Assembly (NCBI GenBank): GCA_034440615.1
Contig: JAOTOM010004311.1
Span: 128,501-192,500, forward strand
Reading direction: 5' to 3'
Source: Ashinkailepas kermadecensis
Lineage: Eukaryota > Arthropoda > Thecostraca > Neolepadidae
DNA length: 64,000 nucleotides
Shown: positions 32,110 through 42,531 of the stretch, piece after piece
Numbering within the stretch: position 1 is the stretch's first letter
Layout of the letters: each line of letters begins with the position of its first letter
Program-made: the position numbers and the translations under genes
The notes under the pieces: model-generated
The model's input: the letters and a program-made list of their open reading frames with translations, nothing else
What the model was told of the DNA's origin: nothing
Databases searched by the model: none

Positions 32110-32360
32110 ACGAACTTAGGTAGCCTGACCTAGCGCATGCTAAAGTAGCCGAAACTCGCCTAATCTATTCTGGCCTAACCTGACCTATATATTCTAGTCT
32201 GACCTAACCTGATCCAGCCATGTCCAAACGAGCGAGAAGTGGCCAATGTAATAGCAGCGCCTTAAAGCTCCCAAAATAATCAATCAACCTGACCTTATCG
32301 CACCTCACCTAGCCTAACCTTAACTGACCTTCACGTGCTTAGCCTAACCTAACCTTGCTG
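32110..32360. repeat. degenerate CCTAACCTGACC-rich tract
   Basis: Scattered CCTAACCTGACC and CCTAACC words without fixed spacing. A poorly preserved tail-like fragment (CAGCGCCTTAAAGC, then AATCAATCAACC) lies near 32254-32290. Not telomeric in organisation. Confidence 0.5.
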
Positions 32361-32689
32361 ACGGGAAAGATGTTGACGATGTTGGTGACTGTTGATGTCG
32401 TTAAAGCCGATCTTCTGGAGTCTAGACATGTCTGTTCCGATCTGCGCGTGACAAAACTGTTTTGCCCTCTGCATCACGCGCCGTTGGATCACAGTTGATG
32501 TCCCGCCTCCTCTTCTGTGCGTATTTTCGTCACTGGCGCGTGCCCTCAACGGCTCCGGCCGTCTCAGCGGGCGAGGTCGCCGCCGTCGAAGCTGAAGAGA
32601 TGTCTCGTATAATGCGCCATATCAACGCCAGCGCCGCGCCGACTGTGATGCTGTCGTGGGTGTTGTCGCTCTTGGCGGCGACGTGGAGA
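32361..32689. other. unassigned unique DNA
   Basis: Unique sequence with no accepted feature. Confidence 0.3.
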
Positions 32690-33145
32690 TAGCAGACCAC
32701 TCGGCGATTGCCGTGGGGATAGCAGACCACCTCGGGGCTGCTATGGGGACGACATACAACCCGGAGACTGCTACGTGGGGAGGGGGGGGGCGGCAGACCA
32801 CCCTACGACTGCTGCGTGGGACGGCAGACCACCCTGTTGCCGTTACGGTGGCGGCAGACCACCCTGTGGCTGCTACGGGGACGACAGGCCACCCTGTGGC
32901 CGCTGCGGGGGACGGCAGACCACCCTACGACTGCTGCGGGGACGACAGACCACCCTGCGACTTCTACGGGGACGACAGACCACCCTGTGGCCGCTGCGGA
33001 GGACGACAGACCACCCGGCGGCTGCTACGGGGACGACAGACCACCCTGTGGCCGCTGCGGAGGACGACAGACCACCCGGCGGCTGCTACGGGGACGACAG
33101 ACCACCCGGCGGCTGTCACGGGGGACACAGACCACCCTGCCGTCG
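32690..33145. repeat. 30-bp minisatellite, about 15 units
   Basis: CAGACCACCCTGTGGCCGCT or CAGACCACCCGGCGGCTGCT, plus ACGGGGACGA, recurs every 30 bp (32946, 32976, 33006, 33036). Two unit types alternate on the right. Confidence 0.93.
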
Positions 33146-33859
33146 CGGTGATAGCGCACAGCCGCCGGAAGCGTTTTTCGTGCAGCGCGTGCCGCCGCCT
33201 GGTGACTGGACGTGGCCAGGTGAAGTGTTGTGACGTTGCGGATCCGGGAGAGATGAGTTCGCTGAATGCAGTGCTGCTCTGCGATCCTGAGATGCGCACT
33301 GGAGAGGATTCTCCACTTTAAAGATATGCAAAGCTTTTAGCTAGGGACACGAGATTTACGGAGTCTGAATTCGTGGAGCTCTCTTTCAGAGTGCTGAGCA
33401 CAAGCTCACGCTATTCCAGACTAATCATGGTAAAGCTACCTGAATGCGAGTCCTTTACGGTTCTGACGTCACCCGACCTTACCTGACATAATCTGGCCTC
33501 ATTAGTGATGATGAGCGATGGCGCATGCTTGCCATCACGGTAAACATGCGTTTGCATACGTTTTGAGTTGATATCGGCAACCAGGACTACTGGTCCTTCG
33601 CAACTAGGGTGTGGACGACTACGCTCAGTTTGATTCATACGCATAGCTGGTTTGATTTATACGCAGAGCTGGTTTGATTCATACACACATATTCATACCC
33701 AAGTAAGTTGCTATGCCCTAGCTGGCGGTGCCTTAGTCTAACCTTAGTAGCCCAAGGCGTTGTCAGATCGGCCCGAGGTCGAGCACAAGGTCGGGACCTA
33801 CGGGCCACAGCCGACAGTGGCATGTGCGATCGAACGGCATGGTGCACACAGACATCGCG
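33146..33859. other. unassigned unique DNA
   Basis: Includes three copies of GCTGGTTTGATTCATAC or close variants at 33628-33690. A 77-residue minus-strand ATG frame at 33411-33644 has no further support. Confidence 0.3.
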
Positions 33860-33874
33860 GACGTGTGTCGAATT

Positions 33875-34036
33875 GGGGACGAGTGGTCTAGGGGTAAGAT
33901 GCTCGTCTCGCAATCGAAAGATTGTGGGTTCGAATCTCACCTGCCGGACTACTCTTCGCCCGCGACCAATCGGCGTGAGAGATTGGCGACGCTATATGAC
34001 TCAACGGTCGACGTGTCGTAAAACCAATAACCAACC
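33875..34036 (+). mobile_element. tRNA-Pro-like SINE, full length
   Basis: Same head, body and tail as the copy at 26983, with a small change in the linker (CCTGCCGGACTACTC). The 16-bp target duplication is GACGTGTGTCGAATTG at 33860-33875 and GACGTGTGTTGAATTG at 34037-34052, one mismatch. The first G of the element is shared with the duplication. Confidence 0.95.
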
Positions 34037-34052
34037 GACGTGTGTTGAATTG

Positions 34053-34480
34053 GCGGCGCGCCTTTCACACGACGCGAGCGCGCCCGTCCGCGTGCAGCAT
34101 AGCGCGAGCCGTGCTGCGCCCGTCAGGCTGGCGCGTGAGCCCCGCCTCAGCGTGCGACCGCCGCGGCACGTTCCGCCCAGACGGCGATAGCATCTCGGCA
34201 GCTGTCCGGTCGCCGTCGGCGGCTTCGGGGCGGCGACAGGAGAGCGCCGGCGAGTTTGAATTGCCGCCGATCGGCCGAAATATGATCGGGTTTGGCGCGG
34301 CGGCCGACCGCCGGGGTAACCGGCGGGACGGGCGGCCGCATTGTGCGGCGATTACGCAGCCGTCGCAGATGGCACTCTCGCTTTCGGTTGGCGCTCTGGA
34401 CTGGCGTGGCGGTGCGGTCGCAGCGGTTGGGGCCGGCGCCGGTCTCGTGGGTGTGGAGAATCGGCTGGGCTGGCGACTGA
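34053..34480. other. CpG-rich island
   Basis: CpG-dense block just after a SINE insertion. Frames open on both strands. Confidence 0.4.
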
Positions 34481-34529
34481 GGTTTTATGTTGGGCATGGG
34501 ACAGTGCATGGAAGCGAGACGCTTTCGAG

Positions 34530-34582
34530 TTATGGTGCTTATGGTGCTTATGGTGCTTATGGTGCTTATGCTTATGGAGTTA
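34530..34582. repeat. 9-bp TTATGGTGC repeat
   Basis: About five units of TTATGGTGC, with the last ones shortened. Confidence 0.85.
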
Positions 34583-35800
34583 TGGAGTCAGGCTTGGTGA
34601 TGCTTTCTGGACGTGTCCAGCCAGGACTATTCAGTGTATGAGAAATGGAATGTGGACACCGGCTTCATGCGTCATTGACTTCGTTAGCTGCTGTGTTGAC
34701 ATTAACTGCTGCGTGAGCATTAACTGCTGCATTAACATTAACGTTCATGCTGCCTTACCTTCGCTGTACGATTACGAAATTCGTACGTCGCGAGTTTCGT
34801 TTGATGCAGTTGCACTCTTCTTTGTCGAATACAGGCGTTCTATCATCCTTCGGGCGAAGTAATTCGTCACAGAAAGCTTCCGAATAGCTTCCGAATAATC
34901 ATTGTTAATCTTCACGCATTTGAAAATGGCATTGCTTGATATGTACAAGTGTGACAATGACTCCTTGAGCTGAAGCATAGCAGCTTAGTGCCGGGTTCTT
35001 TAATTGACGGTGCATCATTACTAGGCAAGGCGGAGTTTGGTTGATCAGTTACGCGCTTCATTTCCTATGCTAACTTTCACGATATGATATGGTATAGCGT
35101 GATGATATGATATGGTATGATATGATTGGTGTGTACGCAAGGCAGCTGGAATTAAAAATTCGGCATGAAATAATGCACTCGTAATTGTATGCATGTGTGC
35201 GGTCGAGGGGAAGGGGGGGGGTCACGCCCGACATTGGAGGATGGAGGCGGTAATCCAACGTCTGGCGCACATTGAGTCATCCGAGCGAAAGCGTTTTGAA
35301 GATAGTGCGCATTCCTTGCGGTTCACACGCTCTGCACTGCTGGGTTAATTTTGTCTCCGAATGCTGTCGATAGTTAGAACAGCAACGTCCGTTGCGCATA
35401 TCGTGTTCCCCATCCCCCACCAGCTGGTCTCCGGCGCCAAACGCCCAGCTAGGACGGTTATTTTTCCAAGGAAGAGGAAAGCCAGCGGCTCCAAGGCGGC
35501 GGACTTTGACACCGGGAGTCTGTCGATTGAGAACGGAGAAAGCGCTCGTCTCGGGTGTGGGGCTCGGTGCCTTCGCCCCTGCCGCCGGCTGGTGGTTTGC
35601 CGGCAGCCGCGCCACTTGCGACGGCATCAAGCATATTTATGGCTCTCGGACTATTTATATCGAGTGGTGAAATGGAGGCGTGCGGCGGCGGCGTTATCTG
35701 CCGCTGGCAGGCGTGAATGAGTGCCGCGCCGCACCCGCTGCCGGGCTCGTAAAGCACGGTGTTGTCGCGCTGCCTGCACAGATGCACACTGGCACGACGG
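34583..35800. other. AT-rich unique DNA, then GC-richer DNA
   Basis: ATGATATGATATGGTATGAT repeats lie at 35082-35125. Opposed frames overlap at 35277-35720 and cannot be resolved. No gene accepted. Confidence 0.3.
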
Positions 35801-36030
35801 CTACGTGCTGGTGCTACCTGATGCTGGTGCTACCTGATGGTTGTGCTACCTGATGCTGACGCTACTTGATGCTGGTGCTACTTCATGCTGTGGGCTCAAA
35901 ATGATCTCAGTAGTCGAGGCGCCCTAAAACCCAAATAACTAACTAACTACTTGATGCTGGTGCTACCGGATACTGGTGCTACCTGATGGTGGTGTTCCTG
36001 ATGCTGGTGCTACCTGATGCCGGGCACCGT
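35800..36030. repeat. 15-16 bp minisatellite interrupted by a retroposon
   Basis: Units of TGATGCTGGTGCTACC with single-base variants on both sides of a tail-only element. Confidence 0.85.
35891..35946 (+). mobile_element. tail-only mini-retroposon inside a minisatellite
   Basis: TGGGCTCAAAATGATCTCAG leads to GTCGAGGCGCCCTAAAACCC and AAATAACTAACTAA. It is flanked by CTACTTCATGCTG and CTACTTGATGCTG (35878-35890 and 35947-35959), but the target is itself repetitive, so the duplication is weaker evidence here. Confidence 0.7.
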
Positions 36031-36814
36031 CACGGAGATGCCCGGCCGGTACTATCTGATTCTGGGCCAGACTGATGGTGGTGTTCGCGTTGATGCTGCC
36101 TGACTACAGGATGCTGAGTTGCGTACCTGTCGGCTGCGCTGGTTCTCGGTGTTCAGCCGGCAGCAATGATCGGTGGGGTGCTGTTGGCCCTCGCCGACAG
36201 ATTCGCAGGTGCAGGAATATGTCGTGGTGGTGGTTACGCAGGTGGAGGAATATGTCGTGGTGGTGGTTACGCGTGGTTCTGAAATTGTATCACCTCAGAT
36301 TGCAATAGCTGAACTCTTGATAATAGATGAAGGGTGTGAGATACGAGGGGAGTCTTCAAGGATGACCTCTCAACAAATAGTAGCCTATAAATTGGAACAT
36401 TCATGTCACGACGTGTATACGCCTCGTAAGGGTTTAGTGCAGACTTGTCACATTTTATGGCCTTCAAGGGCTTGTCTGCTTCCTGTTCTCTGCATTCTAA
36501 TCGCCTAGTATTAGGTGCAGAATACCCGACAAAAAGCAGTAACCTTCAGTTGGCAGATGAAGCAACTGTCTGGCGTAGGGCTGGGGGCCGAGGGATGCCC
36601 AGCCTAGCTACGATGAGTTTTGGCATGACCCATATATGGACGTGGCATGACAAGACACGACGCCGAAATGACTTCTGTTCTCCGCTCTTCACGCCTTCGA
36701 GATAGGTCTTGCTGTCTGTCCCTCAGCTGCACCGCTACGCAGCTCCGTGCAGGCCGTTTCCTCGCCCGTGGCTCACGCTACGCCCCTGGGTCGACAGCTG
36801 CTGGCTAGCTGTAC
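36031..36814. other. unassigned unique DNA
   Basis: A GGAATATGTCGTGGTGGTGG duplication at 36213 and 36246, otherwise unique and without accepted genes. Confidence 0.3.
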
Positions 36815-37420
36815 CGTCTGAGCTCTCCTGTACCGTCTGAGCTAGCTGTACCGTCTGAGCTCTCCTGTGCCATCTGAGCTCTCCTGTACCGTCTGAGCTC
36901 TCCTGTACCGTCTGAGCTCTCCTGCACCGTCTGAGCTAGCTGGCACCGTCTGAGCTCTCCTGTATCGCCTGAGCTCTCCTGTACCGTCTGAGCTCTCCTG
37001 TACCGCCTGAGCTCTCCTGTACCGTCTGAGCTCTCCTGTACCGTCTGAGCTCTCCTGTACCGTCTGAGCTAGCTGGCACCGTCTGAGCTCTCCTTAGCCT
37101 GAGCTCTCTGACCGTCTGCTCCTGTATCGCCTGAGCTCTCCTGCACCGTCTGAGCTCTCCTGCACCGTCTGAGCTCTCCTGCACCGTCTGAGCTAGCTGG
37201 CACCGTCTGAGCTCTCCTGTACCGCCTGAGCTCTCCTGTACCGTCTGAGCTCTCCTGTACCGTCTGAGCTCTCCTGTACCGTCTGAGCTCTCCTGTACCG
37301 CCTGAGCTCTCCTGTACCGTCTGAGCTCTCCTGTACCGTCTGAGCTCTCCTGTACCGTCTGAGCTCTCCTGTACCGCCTGAGCTCTCCTGCACCGTCTGA
37401 GCTAGCTGGCACAGCGTGGG
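36815..37420. repeat. 19-bp minisatellite, about 31 units
   Basis: TGTACCGTCTGAGCTCTCC repeats every 19 bp. A variant with GAGCTAGCTGGC recurs at about every sixth or seventh unit, so there is a hint of higher-order structure. Each standard unit contains GAGCTC. Confidence 0.95.
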
Positions 37421-37588
37421 TCGGCCACGCAGCCCAGCTGGGTAAGATGTCCTGCGTTGCCCTGCAGCGGAGTTGTCCTCTGATATTGCCTGATGTCCTC
37501 TGGCTGGGGAGTCCTCCAGATGAGGTGTCCTCTGATATCGTTCGGTGTCCTTTGGCTGGTGTCCTGGAGTGACGGATCTACGTGCGCC

Positions 37589-37790
37589 GCCACTGCGGGA
37601 CAGCATCCCGCCGAGCCCAGTGTCGCACCACGTGACGGTGATATCCGGTTGGTGCGTGTGCACTGTGCAGGCCGCCGCCACTGCGGGACAGCATCCCGCC
37701 GAGCCCAGTGTCGCACCACGTGACGGTGATATCCGGTTGGTGCGTGTGCACTGTGCAGGCCGGCGCCACTGTGGGACAGTATCCCGCCGA
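37589..37790. repeat. 88-bp tandem repeat, about 2.3 units
   Basis: CACTGCGGGACAGCATCCCG starts copies at 37591 and 37679, with a decayed third at 37767. Units include CACCACGTGACGGTGATATC. Confidence 0.9.
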
Positions 37791-37977
37791 CCTCAGCGCC
37801 CTCTCCGGGCTCTGCTCGCCGGCCGATCGCGGTTGGCCTCATCCGCGCCAGATTCGTGTTCGTATTTTGGGTCAGCTGTCATCGTCGGCTGTAATTAGCC
37901 GGCCACGACTGGCGGTGCCGCCAGAGGGTACCGGCTGGCGGAGGTGAAGTGCGCGCGCAGCAGGCTTGGACTACCGG

Positions 37978-38223
37978 ATGGCCATGGCCCGGCCCGCGGC
38001 TGGTGGCGCTATAGCCGTCTTATCGAAGTTCGCTCGAGGTTCGAGGTCCGAAATTTGCATACAAGAATATGTGTTCTTCGAAGGGGAAATTGATCCAGAA
38101 AACAGAATACTTTTGATATTTTCCGATAATAACTGGGTTATTTTTCCTCCAAGAAGTGAGAAGACTAGCCCAGAAGATATCCGAGTGCAAGAGCTGTATC
38201 ATAAAATGTTCTTGCTGGCTGGG
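37978..38223 (+). CDS. candidate coding exon of unknown family
   Basis: From the ATG at 37978 the frame reads through to a donor, GGG|GTAAGG, near 38224. The later part is not GC-biased and is protein-like, for example EYVFFEGEIDPENRILLIFS and NNWVIFPPRSEKTSPEDIR, then QELYHKMFLLAG. The start may instead be an acceptor within 38040-38065, since the first 25 residues come from a GC-rich chance-like stretch. The frame continues to a stop at 38284 if unspliced. No family recognised. Confidence 0.3.
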
Positions 38224-38332
38224 GTAAGGGGAATTGTTAGCCCTCTCGTCACAAATCTTGATCGTGCCACTGTTAGTTGCGATTAATCATGTGTATCAAG
38301 CTATTGGCTGATTTTTGTTCATCAGATGACGG

Positions 38333-38462
38333 GCGCCTCTCGGTATCCCAACCGAAAGGTTATGGGTTCGAATCCCACCTGTTGCTAATTTTCGGCCGCG
38401 ATCAATCGGCTTAAGAGATTAGCGACGCTACATGATCCCACAGTTGGCGTGGCGAAAAGAGC
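38333..38462 (+). mobile_element. 5'-truncated diverged SINE
   Basis: B box GGTTCGAATCC, body GCGATCAATCGGCTTAAGAG and GATTAGCGACGCTACATGA. The A box is missing and the tail is eroded. Confidence 0.75.
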
Positions 38463-38830
38463 AACAGCCGTCAAACGCCGGGCGGCGTGATGCGATCATA
38501 ACCCCTCCGCCACAGCTGCCGGGCTTCGGCACCAAATATTCACAATTTGTCGCAGCCGCCACCTCTCGCCGCGACTGGTAACCAAGGCAACTGGCGGACG
38601 GCCGCCTGTGCTCCGTCGCCGGCCACAGCACGACACAGACGACAGACGCCGCCGCACGACCACAGCTTACAGTCTTCCTCCACTCCGTCCGCTCAGCACC
38701 CCCGCCGGACCGTTTCCGCCGTCGGACCAGACCCCGGCGGCGACACGTCGGCACCAGCCAATCACGACCCAGGACACCGGCATTGCGGGCCAGTATCACG
38801 CGAGTGGCGAGCGACGTCCGCCGCACGGAC
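38463..38830. other. CpG-rich island
   Basis: CpG-dense block. Frames on both strands, none chosen. Confidence 0.35.
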
Positions 38831-38948
38831 TAACCACGAACACCACCGCATAACCACAAACACCACCGTATAACCACCAACACCACCGAATAACCACCAA
38901 CACCTCCGAATAATCACCAACGCCCACCGCATAACCACCAACACCACA
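38831..38948. repeat. 20-bp minisatellite, 6 units
   Basis: TAACCACCAACACCACCGAA and variants repeat every 20 bp. Confidence 0.9.
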
Positions 38949-39288
38949 CATGACAGATAGTCACGGCTCCGCCACGGAAAGGTAGTTCAGAACATGCCAT
39001 GATTTGAGGTTGATTCTTTACAGGGAACGTTAAATTGGGGTTGATGGTGGTTAATGGGGTTAATGTTAAACGTAATGATACATTAAAGAGGTACATTGCT
39101 GGCATTTGTTTGCGCCACCCCAAGGGTGACAGAGCCCATCCATGCAAGGCAGTGTTCACGGTCCTGACAGGGACACGCCCAGAGGTGGTACCTGTGGTTT
39201 CTGGGTGGTGGTCAGAAACAAGAGTAAGTCTCGTGGCGTCTGTTTTGCTGTAGATGCGCCGTCGTCCTCCTTGCCCGGCCGGTAAGCG

Positions 39289-39347
39289 GTGGCGCCAAAT
39301 CGCGTGGCGCCAAATCGCTCGGCGCCAAATCGCTCGGCGCCAATTCC
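39289..39347 (-). promoter_or_regulatory. four tandem E2F-like sites, 15-bp period
   Basis: GGCGCCAAAT at 39291, 39306 and 39321, then GGCGCCAATT at 39336. The reverse complement TTTGGCGCC fits the E2F consensus TTTSSCGC in the first three. The sites lie at the upstream edge of a CpG island. Binding is inferred from sequence only. Confidence 0.5.
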
Positions 39348-40420
39348 GGGTCACACGCGGCTCGCGAATATCGTCCAACGTCCAGCGCCCGTGGGGCGCG
39401 TGTGTTGTGTGGCGCCATCTCTGGACCTGGGGCCGCAATCGTATTGCGCGCGGACGGCCCGGCGTCGCTTTCGCTGCGACGTCGCGGATGTTTGTCCTTA
39501 AACGGTGGCAGTCCTTAAATCGGTAAATGGACGCCTCGGTGAATGCGGCTTATCAGCGCGCGTGACGTCACCGTGACGTCACGGAAGCGGCTCGGCGAGC
39601 GTCGCCGGCTTTCTCCGGCGCGGCTCGTGTTGTGCTGTGACGAAGATGCGGCTCCCGCTCTGTCGGTGGGCGGGACGACGGCGGCGACTCTATGGCTGTG
39701 TGGTGACAGCCGGACAAAGGCGCCCCCCGTCTGGCGGCGGTTTAGTGCACGCACGACGAATCTGCGAGCGTCTCGTGTGAAGCGGCCGAGTTCGCCGGCC
39801 GAGGTGCGTGGGAAGCGAGTCTCTGCGTGCGATTTGTATCCGGCGTTTGGAGCGTCTCGCCGCGCCGGGAATAGGCGGGGAGCCGCCTGCTGGCTATGGT
39901 CGACGCCCGTCACACAAAGTGCGGCTGAACGGCCGCTGTTGTGGAGCAGTGTGCGGTAAACCGCGGCGGCGGTTTGCGGCATGTCGCGGCTTGGTGTGCT
40001 CCGGCCGGCCGGCGGGGCGGGGCGGACGCGCCGTCCGGCGGTGTGGGGTGTGCCGGCCGACACCGGCCCGCCGTTGTGGTATCTGCCGGCTGAGCGGGGC
40101 GGACGTGCTGTCCGTCGGTGTGAGGTGTGCCGGCCGGCGGAGCGGCCGCGTCTGGGGCGGACGCGGCGGCCAGTTTTTCGCCGCTCGGACGCCGGTACGG
40201 TCTGTCGAATCGCGCCGCCATCTGAGCGGCGGCGACGACGCGCTTCTGGCGGCGTCGCCGGTGCGTCGCCTGGCCGGTCGCCTTCCGGCGGAACTGACCC
40301 GACCCCGGCTCAGGCAGGCAGGGGCGGGGGGGGGGTCGGCTGGATGTGCGGCCGTCCGGCCGGGGCGGCATGCTCACGTGTGTGTGTCGGCAGTGCCGAG
40401 AAGGCGGTACTGAATGGCGG
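39348..40420. promoter_or_regulatory. large CpG island with tandem CRE octamers
   Basis: About 1.1 kb of very CpG-dense DNA. TGACGTCA occurs at 39563-39570 and again at 39574-39581, an 11-bp spacing that places both on one helix face. Frames are open on both strands over most of the island (182 residues minus, 201 plus), so no protein is chosen. It looks like a promoter region for an unseen gene. Confidence 0.45.
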
Positions 40421-40734
40421 CAGTGGACTGCAAAACATTTCAAATTTTGAAGTGGTTGCTGAGCTGAATGGTTGTTGGGGATAAAGGGCACGGCGAGGGG
40501 GCCGGCATTCGTATGGGCGGAGGGTTGCTGCGGTTCCGGAGAGGGGCGTGACGGCAGTCTGAAGCAAACTCGTGCTCAGATGTGTTTCATGGCACGGCAT
40601 GAACGCATTTGAAGGCATTGCTGAGTGATGCTTGGTGGAAAGCCGGGAAATGAACGTTGTGCACAGTTAGACAATCAGCATAGTTCAGTAAGTGCAAATT
40701 ATCGGCCTCCTGGCGGTGACAGTGTGTGTGTGTA

Positions 40735-41845
40735 GAGGGGGGGCACTGTAGTGCGTGGCCCGTCCCCGAGGCAGTGGGGAGGGGGCATCTAGTTCGTGGC
40801 GCGTCCCCGATGGCAGGGGGGGCACTAGTCCGTGGCGCGTCCCCGATGGCAGTGAGGAGGGGGCCTCTAGTCCGTGGCGCGTCCCCGATGGCAGTGGGGA
40901 CGGGGCCTCTAGTCCGTGGCCCGTCCCCGATGGCAGTGGGGAGGGGGCCTCTAGTCCGTGGCCCGCCCCCGATGGCAGTGGGGAGGGGCCTCTAGTCCGT
41001 GGCGCGTCCCCGATGGCAGTGGGGAGGGGGCCTCTAGTCCGTGGCGCGTCCCCGATGGCAGTGGGGGGGCCTCTAGTCCGTGGCCCGTCCCCGATGACAG
41101 TGGGGGGGGCCTCTAGTCCGTGGCCCGTCCCCGATGGCAGTGGGGACGGGGCCTCTAGTCCGTGGCCCGTCCCCGATGGCAGTGGGGAGGGGCCTCTAGT
41201 CCGTGGCGCGTCCCGATGGCAGTGGGCGGGCCTAGTTGCCCCGGTGGGGAGGGGTCCTCTAGTCCGTGGCGCGTCCCCGATGGCAGTGGGGAGGGGGCCT
41301 TAGTCCGTGGCCCGTCCCCGATGGCAGTGGGGGGGCCGTCCGTCCCCGATGGCAGTGAGGAGGGGGCCTCTAGTCCGTGGCCCGTCCCCGATGGCAGTGG
41401 GGAGGGGGCCTCTAGTCCGTGGCCCGTCCCCGATGGCAGTGGGGAGGGGTCCTCTAGTCCGTGGCGCGTCCCCGATGGCAGTGGGGAGGGGGCCTCTAGT
41501 CCGTGGCCCGTCCCCGATGGCAGTGGGGAGGGGGCCCGCCTCCCGATGGCAGTGGGGAGGGGTCCTCTAGTCCGTGGCCCGCCTCCGATGGCAGTGGGGA
41601 GGGGGCCTCTAGTCCGTGGCGCGTCCCCGATGGCAGTGGGGAGGGGGCCTCTAGTCCGTGGCCCGTCCCCGATGGCAGTGGGGACGGGGCCTCTAGTCCG
41701 TGGCCCGCCCCCGATGGCAGTGGGGAGGGGGCCTCTAGTCCGTGGCCCGTCCCCGATGGCAGTGGGGAGGGGGCCTCTAGTCCGTGGCCCGTCCCCGATG
41801 GCAGTGGGGAGGGGGCCTCTAGTTCGTCGCCCGTCCCCGATGCGA
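40735..41845. repeat. 42-bp minisatellite, about 26 units
   Basis: CTCTAGTCCGTGGCCCGTCC plus CCGATGGCAGTGGGGAGGGG and GC repeats every 42 bp, with small deletions in the G run. The unit is 14 codons, so proteins of type SPWPVPDGSGEGAS appear in several frames. Copies differ by C/G at one site (GGCGCGTCC or GGCCCGTCC). Confidence 0.97.
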
Positions 41846-42300
41846 TGAACACACTTCCAGGAAGGCAGGGTGATGACGCTATGGAGAACGTCCGGCAGTG
41901 TCGGTGGCTGTCGATAGAGATGGTGCTCCGCGGTGGTTTTGTTGAGTCACGTGGACAACGTGGAACAGTTTTGGACAGAGGACTCGCTTCTGAGAATTGG
42001 CAGCGGTCAGCTGTCGACTCGCGACCTAACGAAGATCTGATCTGATGTTATGATACGGTTGGCAATCGTTGATGCTCACTGGCGGGCCGCTCAGTTGTTG
42101 TTTTTTGTTAAAGCTGGGAGCGGGCCGCTTACCTGCTTTTGGAAATAGGAGCGCCGCTCCACCTAGCCTCATCTCCAGTCCATCCCTGGAGGGGCGCGTG
42201 CGTGTGCGTTCTATGAGTGAGGTTGGGTTTTGTCGGTAGCCGGGTTGTGGGCATGTCGCGGCCTTTTCCCGACGGAATGTGTCGGGGGGGGGGGGAGAGG
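41846..42300. other. unassigned unique DNA
   Basis: Ends in a run of about 11 G (42284-42294). No accepted gene. Confidence 0.3.
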
Positions 42301-42303
42301 GAA

Positions 42304-42519
42304 TCAGCTGGTCGCTGCTGTGCTGAACCATTCAGGCAGGAGTTTGATCTGCTCCTCTTTTGATAGTTCTTCGATGATAACTAGTCGCGTGAGAGCTGCT
42401 TGTTCGATGGGCGAAAACCTGGGTGGTATCCAACCGCTGTGGCTCGCATGTCGAACCATTTCTGTTTGTTCCAATGAAAGCGCACACACACTAAACGTCA
42501 CCGTGAACGGCGAGCCTGT
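42304..42519 (-). CDS. candidate terminal coding exon, minus strand
   Basis: A minus-strand frame is open from 42531 to a TGA at 42304-42306. An acceptor-like TTACCACAG lies at its start on the minus strand. The peptide is protein-like and charged, including GWIPPRFSPIEQAALTRLVI and EELSKEEQIKLLPEWFS. There is no in-frame ATG before the middle of the frame, which fits an internal or last exon more than a stand-alone gene. No family recognised. Confidence 0.28.
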   Translation of the reverse strand, partial: TGSPFTVTFSVCALSLEQTEMVRHASHSGWIPPRFSPIEQAALTRLVIIEELSKEEQIKLLPEWFSTAATS

Positions 42520-42531
42520 GGTAAGGTATGT

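Noticed and set aside
33411..33644. A 77-residue minus-strand ATG frame
   Set aside because: No domain, no splice or promoter context, and its length is within chance.
35640..35665. A TATA-box promoter (minus strand ATATAAATAG)
   Set aside because: A single motif without a supported exon downstream; AT-rich words of this kind are expected by chance.
39515..40491. Proteins of 182-201 residues in the large CpG island
   Set aside because: Frames are open on both strands with R/A/P/G-rich composition, as expected by chance in CpG-dense DNA. No domain or signal is visible.
41162..41848. A 228-residue plus-strand frame
   Set aside because: It is the translation of the 42-bp array, with frame-shifting indels between units.
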